Assembly (NCBI RefSeq): GCF_002213415.1
Contig: NZ_NJGU01000011.1
Coordinates: 186,001 to 250,000, forward strand
Length of the DNA: 64,000 nucleotides
Reading direction: 5' to 3'
DNA from: Herbaspirillum robiniae
GTDB lineage: Bacteria; Pseudomonadota; Gammaproteobacteria; Burkholderiales; Burkholderiaceae_D
A program made the translations under genes and the position numbers. Numbering within the stretch: the first letter of the stretch is position 1; each line of letters opens with the position of its first letter. Below the pieces are notes generated by a model. That model ran no database searches. It saw nothing but the letters and a program-made list of their open reading frames with translations, and had not been told where the DNA came from. Shown piece by piece: positions 8,720 through 19,300 of this stretch.

Positions 8720-10582
8720 ATGCCCGCCTACCGTTCCTATACCACCACCCAAGGCCGCAACATGGCCGGCGCGCGCGCCCTGTGGCGCGCCACCGGCATG
8801 AAGGATGGTGACTTCACCAAGCCCATCATCGCCGTGGTCAACTCCTTCACCCAGTTCGTGCCCGGTCACGTGCACCTGAAGGACCTGGGACAGCTGGTGG
8901 CGCGCGAGATCGAAGCGGCCGGTGGCGTGGCCAAGGAATTCAACACCATCGCCGTCGATGACGGCATCGCCATGGGCCACGACGGCATGCTGTACTCGCT
9001 GCCCTCGCGCGACCTGATCGCCGACTCGGTGGAATACATGGTCAACGCCCACTGCGCCGACGCCATGGTGTGCATCTCCAACTGCGACAAGATCACCCCG
9101 GGCATGCTGATGGCCGCGATGCGCCTGAACATCCCCGTGATCTTCGTCTCCGGCGGCCCGATGGAGGCCGGCAAGGTCGTCAAGACCGTCAACGCCGACA
9201 AGAAGGTCATCAAGCTGGACCTGGTCGACGCCATGATCCAGGCCGGCGACAAGAACATCTCCGACGCCGACGTGGCAGAGGTGGAACGCTCGGCCTGTCC
9301 GACCTGCGGTTCCTGCTCGGGCATGTTCACCGCCAACTCGATGAACTGCCTGACCGAAGTGCTGGGCCTGTCGCTGCCGGGCAACGGCACCATCCTGGCC
9401 ACCCACGCCGACCGCAAGGAGTTGTTCCTGCGCGCCGGCCGCGAGATCGTGGCGCTGGCCAAGCGCCACTACGAGCAGGACGACTACTCCATCCTGCCGC
9501 GCAACATCGCCACCAAGGAAACCTGGGAAAACGCCATGACCCTGGACGTGTCCATGGGCGGCTCCACCAACACCGTGCTGCACCTGCTGGCCGCCGCGCA
9601 TGAAGCCAAGGTGGAATTCACCATGGCCGACATCGACCGCATCTCGCGCAACGTGCCCTGCCTGTGCAAGGTCGCGCCGATGACCAACAAGTACCACATC
9701 GAAGACGTGCACCGCGCCGGCGGCATCATCGCCATCCTGGGCGAGCTGGCCCGCGCCGGCCTGCTCGACACCTCGCGCCCGACCGTGCACAGCAAGACCC
9801 TGGGCGAGGCGATCGAGAAATACGACATCCGCGTCTCCAGCGACCCGGCCGTGCACAAGCTGTTCCGCGCGGCGCCCGGCGGCGTGCCCACGCAAACCGC
9901 GTTCTCGCAGGAAGAGCGTTTCGAGACCAGCGACCTGGACCGCGCCAACGGTTGCATCCGCGACCTCGAGCACGCCTATTCCAAGGACGGCGGCCTGGCG
10001 GTCCTGTACGGCAACATCGCCGAGAAGGGCTGCATCGTGAAGACCGCCGGCGTGGATGAAAGCATCCTCAAGTTCTCCGGCACCGCGCGCGTGTTCGAGA
10101 GCCAGGACGCGGCGGTGGAAGGCATCCTGGGCGACAAGGTCAAGGCCGGCGACGTGGTGATCGTGCGTTACGAAGGCCCCAAGGGCGGCCCCGGCATGCA
10201 GGAAATGCTGTACCCGACCTCGTACATCAAGTCCAAGGGCCTGGGCAAGGCCTGCGCGCTGTTCACCGACGGCCGCTTCTCCGGCGGCTCCTCGGGCCTG
10301 GTGATCGGCCACGCTTCGCCGGAAGCGGCCGAAGGCGGCGCCATCGGCCTGGTGGAAGAGGGTGACATGATCGACATCGACATCCCCAACCGCACCATCA
10401 ACCTGCGCATCTCCGGCGACGACCTGGCCCGCCGCCGCGCCGCCATGGAAGCGCTGGGCGACAAGGCCTGGCAGCCGGGCAACCGCGAACGCGTGGTGTC
10501 GCAGGCGCTGCAGGCCTACGCCGCGCTGACCACCTCGGCCGACCGCGGCGCCGTGCGCGACCTGTCGCAACTGAAGCGCTGA
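8720..10582 (+). CDS. ilvD: Dihydroxy-acid dehydratase
   Basis: Fe-S enzyme of 620 aa that dehydrates 2,3-dihydroxy-isovalerate and 2,3-dihydroxy-3-methylvalerate to the 2-keto acids in valine, isoleucine and pantothenate synthesis; cytosolic. Signature motifs: [33 protein letters not shown] and [14 protein letters not shown], with the cluster cysteines present. Length equals the usual IlvD (about 615). GAGGAG lies before the start. It stands alone between nikR and a terminator. Confidence 0.97.
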   Translation: MPAYRSYTTTQGRNMAGARALWRATGMKDGDFTKPIIAVVNSFTQFVPGHVHLKDLGQLVAREIEAAGGVAKEFNTIAVDDGIAMGHDGMLYSLPSRDLIADSVEYMVNAHCADAMVCISNCDKITPGMLMAAMRLNIPVIFVSGGPMEAGKVVKTVNADKKVIKLDLVDAMIQAGDKNISDADVAEVERSACPTCGSCSGMFTANSMNCLTEVLGLSLPGNGTILATHADRKELFLRAGREIVALAKRHYEQDDYSILPRNIATKETWENAMTLDVSMGGSTNTVLHLLAAAHEAKVEFTMADIDRISRNVPCLCKVAPMTNKYHIEDVHRAGGIIAILGELARAGLLDTSRPTVHSKTLGEAIEKYDIRVSSDPAVHKLFRAAPGGVPTQTAFSQEERFETSDLDRANGCIRDLEHAYSKDGGLAVLYGNIAEKGCIVKTAGVDESILKFSGTARVFESQDAAVEGILGDKVKAGDVVIVRYEGPKGGPGMQEMLYPTSYIKSKGLGKACALFTDGRFSGGSSGLVIGHASPEAAEGGAIGLVEEGDMIDIDIPNRTINLRISGDDLARRRAAMEALGDKAWQPGNRERVVSQALQAYAALTTSADRGAVRDLSQLKR

Positions 10583-10610
10583 TCGGCCCGCCGTCGTACC
10601 AGCAACAAGG

Positions 10611-10637
10611 AAAGCCCGCGCAAGCGGGCTTTTTTTC
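10611..10637 (+). terminator. Intrinsic terminator after ilvD
   Basis: Stem AAGCCCGC / GCGGGCTT, loop GCAA, followed by seven T. It starts 29 bases after the ilvD stop. Confidence 0.88.
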
Positions 10638-10825
10638 GTCATGCCCTCCGCCCGCGCGGCCCCCGTTGTTGCAATTGAAATATCCGGATGACATCCTGAA
10701 ATCCGGCTGCAACCCCTTGCGCGCACTCTGTCCATGCCGGCCGACGACATCCGTCGGCGCGGCGCCGAACGGTACGACGACGCCACGAGCGACGCCGTCT
10801 CAGACAAACGACAAGGGGAAACGAA

Positions 10826-11758
10826 ATGAGAAATGCAATCGCAGCATGCGTACTGGCGGGACTGTCCTTCGGCGCCGCCGCCGAAACGGCCACCCTGGTA
10901 AAGCAGGGCGGCGCCGAAGGCCCGACGCTGGAAATCGGCCTGGGCCGCATGCAGGCCGAATCGCGCGAATACGTCTACCGCGACGACGGCAGCACCCTCA
11001 GCCGGCTCGACTGGAAGGCCAGCAACGTGCCCATCCTCAAGGCGGGTGTCACCTATTCGCCCAATTCCACGCTGACCTTGGGCCTGCGCGGCTGGACCGC
11101 GATCACCGGCGGCGACAACTCCATGCATGACTTCGACTGGATGGTGCCCGGCCAGAGCCAGTGGAGCCACCGCTCCTACAGCCCCGACACGCGGCTGCAC
11201 TCGGCCTACGAGATCGACCTCTCGGCCACCGCCTGGCTGTTGCAGCGACCGACATGGAAGCTGGGCGTGGTGGCCGGCTATCAGCAGAATTTCTTCAACT
11301 GGACCGCCTACGGCGGCGACTTCTCCTACTGGAACGGCGCGCGGACCGGCAGCTTCCCGGCCGGCCAGCCCGGCATCAGCTATCGCCAGACCTTCCGCCT
11401 GCCCTATGTGGGCGTGGCCGGGCGCTATCGCGAACAGGACTGGGAATTCAACGCGCTCTTCAAGTTCAGCCCCTGGGTGGCCATCGACGACCACGACACC
11501 CACCACCTGCGCACGCTGGACTTCACCGAGAGCTCGCGCAACTCGCGCTACTACGGCGTCAACCTGGATGCGGGCTACTATCTGACGCCCAACGCCAAGC
11601 TGTATGCGGAGGTGTCATGGAACAAGTTCATGCAGGGCCGCGGCCCGACGCTGGAGCGCAACGCCAGCACCGGCGCGGTGAACTACTACGGGGGCGATGC
11701 CGCCGGCATGGACAACAAGAACTACGCGGTGACCATCGGCGTGAAGTACCGCTTCTGA
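10826..11758 (+). CDS. Omptin family outer-membrane protease
   Basis: Ten-stranded beta-barrel aspartate/histidine protease related to OmpT, Pla and PgtE, 310 aa with a signal peptide (cut near AAAE, residue 19). The catalytic pairs are conserved: HDFDWM (D102, D104, matching OmpT D83 and D85) and DDHDTH (D224, H226, matching OmpT D210 and H212). LDWK, SYSPDTRLH, YQQNFFNWTAYGG and the final VKYRF also match the family. AGGGGAAA precedes the start. Expected to cleave between basic residues at the cell surface, for example in cationic peptides. No phoP-type regulator is adjacent. Confidence 0.9.
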   Translation: MRNAIAACVLAGLSFGAAAETATLVKQGGAEGPTLEIGLGRMQAESREYVYRDDGSTLSRLDWKASNVPILKAGVTYSPNSTLTLGLRGWTAITGGDNSMHDFDWMVPGQSQWSHRSYSPDTRLHSAYEIDLSATAWLLQRPTWKLGVVAGYQQNFFNWTAYGGDFSYWNGARTGSFPAGQPGISYRQTFRLPYVGVAGRYREQDWEFNALFKFSPWVAIDDHDTHHLRTLDFTESSRNSRYYGVNLDAGYYLTPNAKLYAEVSWNKFMQGRGPTLERNASTGAVNYYGGDAAGMDNKNYAVTIGVKYRF

Positions 11759-11768
11759 GGCCGGAATG

Positions 11769-11797
11769 AAAAAGGCGGGCCATGCGGCCCGCCTTCT
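11769..11797. terminator. Bidirectional terminator between omptin and GntR genes
   Basis: Stem GGCGGGC / GCCCGCC with a 6-base loop, A-run on the left and pyrimidine run on the right. It separates two convergent genes. Confidence 0.8.
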
Positions 11798-11816
11798 TCG
11801 TTGGTTGCATGGACGC

Positions 11817-12530
11817 TCAGTCCGCCGTGCCCGGCATGTTCATCACCGCGTCGCGCTTGTCCAGCAAGTGCTGGCGCAGCACCGCCGCCAGCTTCTTGCC
11901 GTCGCGCGACTCCAGCGCCTTGACCATCTCGTCGTGGTCGTGGGCGGCGCTGTCCCATTTCTCGGGTTTGTAGTTGGACTTGAAGCGCAGCGCCTGCAGG
12001 CGACGGTTCAGCCCGAGGTAGGTCTGCGTGAGCACCGAGTTGCGTGCGGCTTCGTTGATCTTGTTGTGGATGGTCTGGTTGCGGCTGTAATAGCCGGACA
12101 GGTCGCCCTGCGCCTTGCAGGCCAGCATGGCGTAGTGCAGCGCCTTGATCTCGGCCAGCTCCACCGGCGTGATGCGCTCGCAGGCCAGCTCGCCGGCCAT
12201 CGCTTCCAGCCCGCTCATGAGTTCGAAGGTTTCCCAGATCTCGGTTTCCGACATCTTCGACACCGAGGCGCCGCGGTTGGGCGAGATCTCGATCAGGCCT
12301 TCGGCGGCCAGCACCTTCAGCGCCTCGCGCAGCGGCGTGCGCGAAATGCCCAGGGTCTCGCACAGCTCGCGCTCGTTGAGCTTGGTGCCGGGCTGCAGCA
12401 CGGCCTCCACGATCAGGTTGCGCAGGTGTTCCACCACCGTGTCGTGCAGCCGCTGGCGCTCCAGCTTGGGGACGCCCGGAAGCGCTTCCCCGGCGCCGGG
12501 TTGGCTGGCTTCGCTTCTGATGTTTTGCAT
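11817..12530 (-). CDS. GntR family regulator, FCD (FadR C-terminal) type
   Basis: A 237-aa repressor or activator. The N-terminal winged helix (about residues 22-95: LHDTVVEHLRNLIVEAVLQPGTKLNERELCETLGISRTPLREALKVL) is followed by an all-helical FCD effector domain with metal/effector-type histidines (HDHDEMVKAL). AGGA lies 6 bases before the ATG. It is divergent from the catabolic cluster that starts at 12821. A 14-bp perfect palindrome covers its own start codon and a near copy lies in front of the cluster, so it probably regulates both. Effector is likely an organic acid, as for most FCD members; inferred. Confidence 0.88.
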   Translation of the reverse strand: MQNIRSEASQPGAGEALPGVPKLERQRLHDTVVEHLRNLIVEAVLQPGTKLNERELCETLGISRTPLREALKVLAAEGLIEISPNRGASVSKMSETEIWETFELMSGLEAMAGELACERITPVELAEIKALHYAMLACKAQGDLSGYYSRNQTIHNKINEAARNSVLTQTYLGLNRRLQALRFKSNYKPEKWDSAAHDHDEMVKALESRDGKKLAAVLRQHLLDKRDAVMNMPGTAD

Positions 12531-12536
12531 GCAAAA
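12523..12536. promoter_or_regulatory. Candidate GntR operator over its own start codon
   Basis: Perfect palindrome TTTTGCATGCAAAA. It includes the start codon of the GntR gene, so binding would block its own expression. Matches the site at 12768-12785 in both half sites (TTTTG and CAAAA, 4-base centre). Confidence 0.6.
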
Positions 12537-12767
12537 TCCTCTTTTCTTGCTTTCCTGTCCTGCTTTTCCTGCCCATTCTATCATCGCCGCGCGCCTGCCG
12601 GCAGCGCCCGCGAGCCTCGCCGGATGAAAGAAACTCCGCGCATCAGTTAAATAATTGCACGTTTTTGTTCCTAACTGACAGTATCTGCTCGTCCTTCTTC
12701 CAATATCCGGAGTACCGACTGTCGGGATCAAAAAGAGCTTTGCCTTCCCGGGATTGTGCTGCTAAAG

Positions 12768-12785
12768 TATTTTGAATGCAAAATA
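12768..12785. promoter_or_regulatory. Candidate GntR operator of the catabolic cluster
   Basis: TATTTTGAATGCAAAATA: 7-base inverted arms around a 4-base centre, 36 bases before the start at 12821. Shares TTTTGNATGCAAAA with the palindrome over the GntR start codon. Confidence 0.6.
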
Positions 12786-12820
12786 CAAAATTCAATAGAA
12801 GGCTTTTCAAGGAGGAGTAA

Positions 12821-14038
12821 ATGCTGAAACTGGACTTTCATCCCGCCGGCCGCCATTTCCTGCAGATTCCGGGTCCCAGCCCGGTGCCGGACCGTATCCT
12901 GCGGGCCATGAGCTATCCCACCATCGACCACCGCGGCCCGGAATTCGGCGCGCTGGGCCTGCAGGTGCTGGCCGGCATCAAGAAGATCTTCAAGACCGAG
13001 CAGCCGGTGGTGATCTACCCGGCCTCCGGCACCGGCGCCTGGGAAGCGGCGCTGTCCAATACCCTGAGCGCCGGCGACCATGTGCTGATGTTCGAGACCG
13101 GCCATTTCGCCACGCTGTGGAAGAAGATGGCCGAGGCGCTGGGCCTGAAACCCGAATTCCTCGGCCTGCCCGGCATCGAGGGCTGGCGCCGCGGCGTGCA
13201 GGCCGACATGATCGAGCAGCGCCTGCGCCAGGACGGCGGCCACCAGATCAAGGCGGTGTGCGTGGTGCACAACGAGACCTCGACCGGCGTGACCTCCGAC
13301 ATCGCCTCGGTGCGCCGCGCCATCGACGCCGCCGGCCACCCGGCGCTGCTGCTGGTGGACACCATCTCCGGCCTGGCCTCGGCCGACTACCGCCATGACG
13401 AATGGGGCGTGGACGTCACCGTCTCCGGTTCGCAGAAGGGCCTGATGCTGCCGCCGGGCATCAGCTTCAACGCGGTGTCGAAGAAAGCCATCGAAGCCAG
13501 CCGGCGCTCGACCTTGCCCAAGTCCTTCTGGGGCTGGACCGAGATCATCGAGATGAACGCCAGCGGCTACTGGCCCTACACCCCCAACACCAACCTGCTG
13601 TACGGCCTGTCCGAGGCGCTGGAGATGATCCTGGGCGAAGGCCTGGACAACGTCTTCGCGCGCCACGAGCGGCTGGCCGGCGCCTGCCGCCAGGCGGTGA
13701 CGGCCTGGGGCCTGGAAATCCAGTGCGCCGACCCGGCGGTGTATTCGCCGGTGCTGACCGGCGTGATGACGCCGGCCGGCTTCGACGCCGACGCCATCCG
13801 CAAGACCATCTACGAGAACTTCGACATGTCGCTGGGCACCGGGCTGGGCAAGATGAAAGGAAAGATGTTCCGCATCGGCCACCTGGGCGAGGCCAACGAC
13901 CTGACCCTGATGGCCACCCTGGCCGGCTGCGAGATGGGCCTGAAGCTGGCCGGCGTCAAGCTGGCCGGCAGCGGCGTGCAGGCGGCGATGGAGCGGCTGA
14001 CCTCGACCAAGAAGCAGGTCGAGCTGAAGGTCGCCTGA
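12821..14038 (+). CDS. Class V aminotransferase (serine/alanine-glyoxylate aminotransferase-like)
   Basis: PLP-dependent fold-type I aminotransferase, 405 aa. The N-terminal IPGPSPVPDRILRAM and the glycine-rich PASGTGAWEAALSN segment are typical of serine- or ureidoglycine-glyoxylate aminotransferases. The Schiff-base lysine is in VSGSQKGLMLPPG (K206), preceded by DTISGLAS. It probably moves an amino group onto glyoxylate or a similar 2-oxo acid; donor unknown. A strong GGAGGAG lies ahead of the ATG. First gene of a cluster with an MFS carrier, a hydratase and a dehydrogenase, under the candidate GntR operator. Confidence 0.85.
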   Translation: MLKLDFHPAGRHFLQIPGPSPVPDRILRAMSYPTIDHRGPEFGALGLQVLAGIKKIFKTEQPVVIYPASGTGAWEAALSNTLSAGDHVLMFETGHFATLWKKMAEALGLKPEFLGLPGIEGWRRGVQADMIEQRLRQDGGHQIKAVCVVHNETSTGVTSDIASVRRAIDAAGHPALLLVDTISGLASADYRHDEWGVDVTVSGSQKGLMLPPGISFNAVSKKAIEASRRSTLPKSFWGWTEIIEMNASGYWPYTPNTNLLYGLSEALEMILGEGLDNVFARHERLAGACRQAVTAWGLEIQCADPAVYSPVLTGVMTPAGFDADAIRKTIYENFDMSLGTGLGKMKGKMFRIGHLGEANDLTLMATLAGCEMGLKLAGVKLAGSGVQAAMERLTSTKKQVELKVA

Positions 14039-14232
14039 GCGGCCGCGCGAGGGCCGGCCAGGCAGCAAAGCAAAGCGAAGACGACACAAGCAAGACGGAG
14101 GAAATGGACGCCGGCGCGGGATGCTTCCCGCGCCGGCCACGCACTACATAACCAAGACCGGCGGCGCCCCAACATCCCGCAGAGGAATCCGGCGCAGGCA
14201 ATGCGCAGCGCACCGGCATACAGGAGACACAA

Positions 14233-15516
14233 ATGAAATACCTGCGTTTGCGCGCGACCACGGTCGTGCTGTTCATGCTGTGCATGATGTACTTCATCAC
14301 CTATCTGGACCGGGTCAACGTCAGCACCGCGGCGGCCGGTTTCGCCAAGGAGTTCGACCTTTCCAAGACCGAGATCGGCCTGGTGTTTTCCGCCTTCGCC
14401 TATCCCTACCTGGTGTTCCAGATCATCGGCGGCTGGGTCAGCGACAAGTTCGGCGCGCGCCGCACGCTGATCTGGTGCGGCCTGCTGTGGGCGGTGGCCA
14501 CCATCCTGACCGGTTTCGCCGGCGGCCTGGTCTCGCTCCTGCTGGCGCGCCTGTTGCTGGGTTTGGGCGAGGGCGCCACCTTCCCGGCGGCGACCACCGC
14601 GATGTCGCGCTGGGTCTCGAAAGACAAGCGCGGCTTCGCCCAGGGCATCACCCATGCCTTCGCCCGCATCGGCAACGCCGTGGCGCCGGCCGCGGTGGTG
14701 TTCATCATGGCCGCGCACGGCTGGCGCGAATCCTTCTACATCTTCGGCGCCTTCAGCCTGCTGTGGGTGGTGGTGTGGTGCTTCGTGTTCACCGAGGATC
14801 CGGCGCGCCACCCGCGCATCACTCCCGACGAGCTGGCCGCGCTGCCGCCGGCCAAGAAGAAGAACCTGCAGATTCCCTGGGGGCCGCTGTTCAAGCGCAT
14901 GATGCCGGTCACCATCGTCTACTTCTGCTACGGCTGGACCCTGTGGCTGTTCCTGAGCTGGATCCCGCAATACTTCCTGCACAGCTATGACCTGGATCTG
15001 AAGAAATCGGCGCTGTTCGCCTCCAGCGTGTTCTTCGCAGGCGTGGTGGGCGACACCCTGGGCGGCATCGTCAGCGACCGCATCCTCAGGCGCAGCGGCA
15101 ACCTCAAGCGCGCCCGCAGCCACATGGTGTCGGTGTGCATGTTGCTGACCCTGCTGTCGCTGCTGCCGCTGATGTTTACGCACAACCTGACCGTGTCCAT
15201 CCTGAGCCTGAGCGCCGGCTTCTTCTTCGCCGAGATGACCATCGGCCCGATGTGGGCGATCCCGATGGACATCGCGCCGGAATACTCCGGCACCGCCAGC
15301 GGCATGATGAACAGCGGCTCGGCGCTGGCCGCGATCATCTCGCCGGTGCTCTCCGGCTACCTGATCGACCGCACCGGCAACTGGGAGATGCCCTTCCTCG
15401 GCAGCATGCTGCTGATGGCGCTGGGCGTGGTGCTGGCCTTCCGCATGCAGCCCGACAGCAAGTTCGAGACCGCCGCGCCGGCCACCAACGACAACCCCAT
15501 CAAGGCCCGCGCCTGA
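14233..15516 (+). CDS. MFS transporter, anion:cation symporter (ACS) type
   Basis: Inner-membrane carrier of 427 aa with twelve predicted spans. The start (TTVVLFMLCMMYFITYLDRVNVSTAA), the loop 2-3 motif GGWVSDKFGARRTLI and the central FTEDPARHP loop are typical of the ACS family that imports phthalate, glucarate, hexuronates, 4-hydroxyphenylacetate and similar anions with protons. CAGGAG precedes the start. It sits 194 bases after the aminotransferase gene and probably imports the cluster's substrate, hence an organic acid is the best guess. Confidence 0.87.
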   Translation: MKYLRLRATTVVLFMLCMMYFITYLDRVNVSTAAAGFAKEFDLSKTEIGLVFSAFAYPYLVFQIIGGWVSDKFGARRTLIWCGLLWAVATILTGFAGGLVSLLLARLLLGLGEGATFPAATTAMSRWVSKDKRGFAQGITHAFARIGNAVAPAAVVFIMAAHGWRESFYIFGAFSLLWVVVWCFVFTEDPARHPRITPDELAALPPAKKKNLQIPWGPLFKRMMPVTIVYFCYGWTLWLFLSWIPQYFLHSYDLDLKKSALFASSVFFAGVVGDTLGGIVSDRILRRSGNLKRARSHMVSVCMLLTLLSLLPLMFTHNLTVSILSLSAGFFFAEMTIGPMWAIPMDIAPEYSGTASGMMNSGSALAAIISPVLSGYLIDRTGNWEMPFLGSMLLMALGVVLAFRMQPDSKFETAAPATNDNPIKARA

Positions 15517-15570
15517 TGTGGACGGCGGATGCCGCGCGGCATCCGCCTTTCATTCTTTGTTGAGGATTTC

Positions 15571-16338
15571 ATGACGACCTTGATTTCGGCCCCCGAGGAA
15601 CTGGGCCATCTCCTGGGCGCGACCCATGCCGGCGTCGCCCTGCAGACCACCGTGCCGCCGGGGCTGGAGCCGGCCAGCACGGAGGACGCCTACCAGGCGC
15701 AACTGGCCTTCCTGCAGCGCAGCCGTTCGGGCATAGGCGGCTGGAAGGTGGGCGCCAAGTCGGAAGACGGCCCCATCCAGGGCGCGCCCCTGCCGCTGTC
15801 CTGCCTTCACCCGACCTCGTCGGCCATCGCGCGCGGCGCCTTTCCGGTGCTGGGCCTGGAGCTGGAGATCATGTTCTGCTTCGACTGGGCCTTCACCCCG
15901 CGCAGCACGCCGGTCCCGGAAGAAGAAGTGATGGAGTCCATCTCCGCCGTCGGCGCTTCGATCGAGATCGTTTCCAGCCGCCTGGCCGGCTGGCCCGATG
16001 TGCCCAGGCTGTGCCAGCTGGCCGACCTGCAGAACCACGGCGCGCTGGTCACGGGCGAACTGGCCGACTACCACGAGGGCTTCGACTTCCGGCGTCCGCA
16101 GGCGCACCTGACCTTCAACGGCGCCGACGTCTTCAAGGGGCAGGGGAGCAATCCCGCCGGCGACCCGCGCCGGCTGCTGGGCTGGCTGGTCAACCATTGC
16201 AGCGAGCACGGCATCGCGATTCCGGCCGGCACGGTGGTCACCACCGGCTCCTACACCGGGATGTTCTTCCCGCGCGAGCCGGGCCTGGTGATCGGCCAGA
16301 TCAGCGGCCTGCCGCCCATCCATTTCGAACTGAGCTGA
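15571..16338 (+). CDS. 2-keto-4-pentenoate hydratase-like protein (FAH superfamily)
   Basis: A 255-aa protein of the MhpD/HpcG group. Members add water to 2-hydroxypenta-2,4-dienoates or related compounds, or decarboxylate them, with a divalent metal. Typical features: GGWKVGAKSEDG near residue 52, GLELEIMFCF (metal Glu pair) near residue 95, and TTGSYTGMFF near residue 228. GAGGA precedes the ATG; a longer in-frame form starting at 15529 lacks a site. The pathway meaning is unclear because no ring-cleavage genes accompany it. Confidence 0.82.
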   Translation: MTTLISAPEELGHLLGATHAGVALQTTVPPGLEPASTEDAYQAQLAFLQRSRSGIGGWKVGAKSEDGPIQGAPLPLSCLHPTSSAIARGAFPVLGLELEIMFCFDWAFTPRSTPVPEEEVMESISAVGASIEIVSSRLAGWPDVPRLCQLADLQNHGALVTGELADYHEGFDFRRPQAHLTFNGADVFKGQGSNPAGDPRRLLGWLVNHCSEHGIAIPAGTVVTTGSYTGMFFPREPGLVIGQISGLPPIHFELS

Positions 16339-16371
16339 ACCGAACCCATCTTCTTGCGACAGGATCCTCTC

Positions 16372-19300
16372 ATGCTGGTCAAGCCCATCCATCTCGTGCC
16401 GCCGGGCGCCCGCCGTTCCGCCAGCCTCAGCCCCTTCGCCGCGCAGCTGCAGCGCGAGCTGCGCGGCGAGGCGATGTTCGGCCTGGCCGACCGCGGCCGC
16501 TACGCCACCGACGCTTCCATCTACCAGATCACGCCGCTGGGCGTGGCCGTGCCGCGCGACCAGGACGACCTCGCGCTGGCGCTGGACATCGCGCGCCAGC
16601 ATCGCATGCCGGTGCTGGCGCGCGGCGCCGGCACCAGCCAGTGCGGCCAGACGGTCGGCGAGGCGCTGGTGATCGACAACAGCAAATACCTCAACCGCGT
16701 GGTCGACTTCGATCCGGCCGGGATGAGCGTCACGGTGGAGCCGGGCATGGTGCTGGACCACCTCAACGCCTGGCTCAAGCCGCACGGTCTGTGGTTCCCG
16801 GTGGACGTGTCGACCGCCGCCCAGTGCACCATCGGCGGCATGGCCGGCAACAACTCCTGCGGCTCGCGCTCGATCGAATACGGCAACATGGTGCACAACG
16901 TGCAGGCCATCGACGCCATCCTGGCCGACGGCGGCGAAGGCCGCTTCACGCGCCTGCCGGATATGCCGGAGCAGGGCCGCATCGGCGGCATCGTGCGCGA
17001 CCTGCAATCGATCGCGCGGCGCGAGCGCAACGAGATCGCCGAGCGCGTGCCCAAGGTGCTGCGCCGCGTGGCCGGCTACAACATCGACCTGTTCGACTGC
17101 CAGAACCCGCGCGCCTACACCGACGACGGCGTGGCCAACCTGGCGCATATCCTGGTCGGCTCCGAGGGCACGCTGGCCTACAGCCGGCGCATCACCTTGC
17201 GGCTGCAGCCGCTGCCGGCGCACAAGACGCTGGGCGTGGTCAATTTCCCGACCTTCTACCAGGCCATGGACATGACCCAGCACATCGTCAAGCTGGGGCC
17301 GAGCGCGGTGGAGCTGGTGGACCGCACCATGATCGAGCTGTCCATGGGCAACCCGGCCTTCAGGCCGGTGATCGGGAAGGCGCTGCGCGGCAGTCCCGAT
17401 GCGATCCTGCTGGTGGAGTTCTCCGGCGAGGAGCAGGCCACGCAGGTGGACAAGCTGAAGCGCCTGGTCGAACTGATGGGCGACCTGGGCCTGCCCGGGT
17501 CGGTGGTGGAGATGCCGGGCGCGGCCGAGCAGAAGGCGTTGTGGGAAGTGCGCAAGGCGGGCCTGAACATCATGATGAGCATGAAGGGCGACGGCAAGCC
17601 GGTGTCCTTCATCGAAGATTGCGCGGTGCCGCTGGAGCACCTGGCCGAGTACACCAGCCAGCTCACCGAGGTGTTCCACAAGTACGGCACCGAAGGCACC
17701 TGGTACGCGCACGCCAGCGTGGGCACGCTGCACGTGCGGCCCATCCTCGACATGCGGCGCGGCGGCGCCAAGGACATGCGCGAGATCGCCGACGCCGCCG
17801 CGGCGCTGGTGCGCAAGTACAAGGGCGCCTACTCCGGCGAGCATGGCGACGGACTGTGCCGCGGCGAATGGGTGGCGTGGCAGTACGGCCCGCGCATCAA
17901 CGCCGCCTTCGCCGAGATCAAGCAGCTGTTCGATCCCGACAACCGCTTCAACCCCGACAAGATCGTGCGCCCGCCGAAGATGGACGACGCCGCCAACTTC
18001 CGCTTCGCGCCCGGCTACCGCGAGCTGCCGCATAGCCCGGTGCTGGACTGGTCGGCCTGGAACGTCGTGCGCGACCCGCTGAGCGGCGAGCAGGGCGCGC
18101 CCGGCAGTGGCGGCGACCGCAGCGGCGGCCTGGCCAAGCTGGTCGAGATGTGCAACAACAACGGCCACTGCCGCAAGTTCGACGCCGGCACCATGTGCCC
18201 GAGCTACCGCGTCACGCGCGACGAGAAGCACGTCACCCGCGGGCGCGCCAACACCCTGCGCCTGGCGATGTCGGGCCAGCTGGGCGAGGCCGGGCTGGCC
18301 AGTCCCGAGGTCAAGGAGGTGCTGGACCTGTGCGTGTCCTGCAAGGGCTGCAAGCGCGACTGCCCGACCGGCGTCGACATGGCCAGGATCAAGATCGAGG
18401 CGCGCGCCGCCTGGAGCGCGCGCCACGGCGTGGGCCTGCGCGAGCGGCTGATCGCGCGCATGCCGGCCTATGCGCCGCTGGCCGGCCGCATCGGCGGCGC
18501 GCTGGCGCTGGCCGAACGCATTCCGCTGCTGTCGGGCTGGGTCAAGGGCTGGCTGGGGCTGGCGGCGCAGCGCTCGCTGCCGCGCTTCCATAGCGCCTTC
18601 CTCGACGGTGCGCGGCCGGCGGCGCAGCCGGGCGACGCCGGCGAGGTGCTGCTGTTCGTCGACACCTTCAACAACCACATGGAGCCGGAGAACGCGCGCG
18701 CCGCGCAGCGCGTGCTGGAAGCCGCGGGCTACCGCGTGCACTTCAATACCTTGCCGGGCCAGCGGCCGCTGTGCTGCGGACGCACCTACCTGGCCGCGGG
18801 CATGGTCGACGACGCCAAGGCCGAGGCGCGGCGCACGCTGGACGCGCTGCTGCCGTATGTGCGGCGCGGGGTGGCGGTGGTCGGGCTGGAGCCGTCCTGC
18901 CTGCTGTCGCTGCGCGACGAGTTCCTCGGCTACGGTTACGGCGAGGAGGCCCGGCAACTGGCCGACGCGTCCTTCCTGTTCGAGGAGTTCCTGCTGGCCG
19001 AGCGCCGGGCGGGGCGCATGGCGCTGGCGCTCAAACCGCTGCCGGCGGCAAGGATCCTGCTGCACGGGCATTGCCACCAGAAGGCCTTCGACGCCTTCAA
19101 ACCGGTGCCGGCGGTGCTGCAATGGATCCCCGGCGCGCAGGTGGAGGTGGTGGAGTCGTCCTGCTGCGGCATGGCCGGCAGCTTCGGCTACGAGGCCGAG
19201 CACTATGAGGCCTCGATGGCGATGGCCGAACTGTCGCTGCTGCCGGCGGTGCGCAAGGCCGGCGAGGATGTGCTGGTGGTGGCCGATGGCACCAGCTGCC

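Noticed and set aside
8639-11506. Long minus-strand open frame opposite ilvD and the omptin gene
   Set aside because: Low-complexity shadow translation; ilvD and the omptin carry all catalytic motifs on the plus strand.
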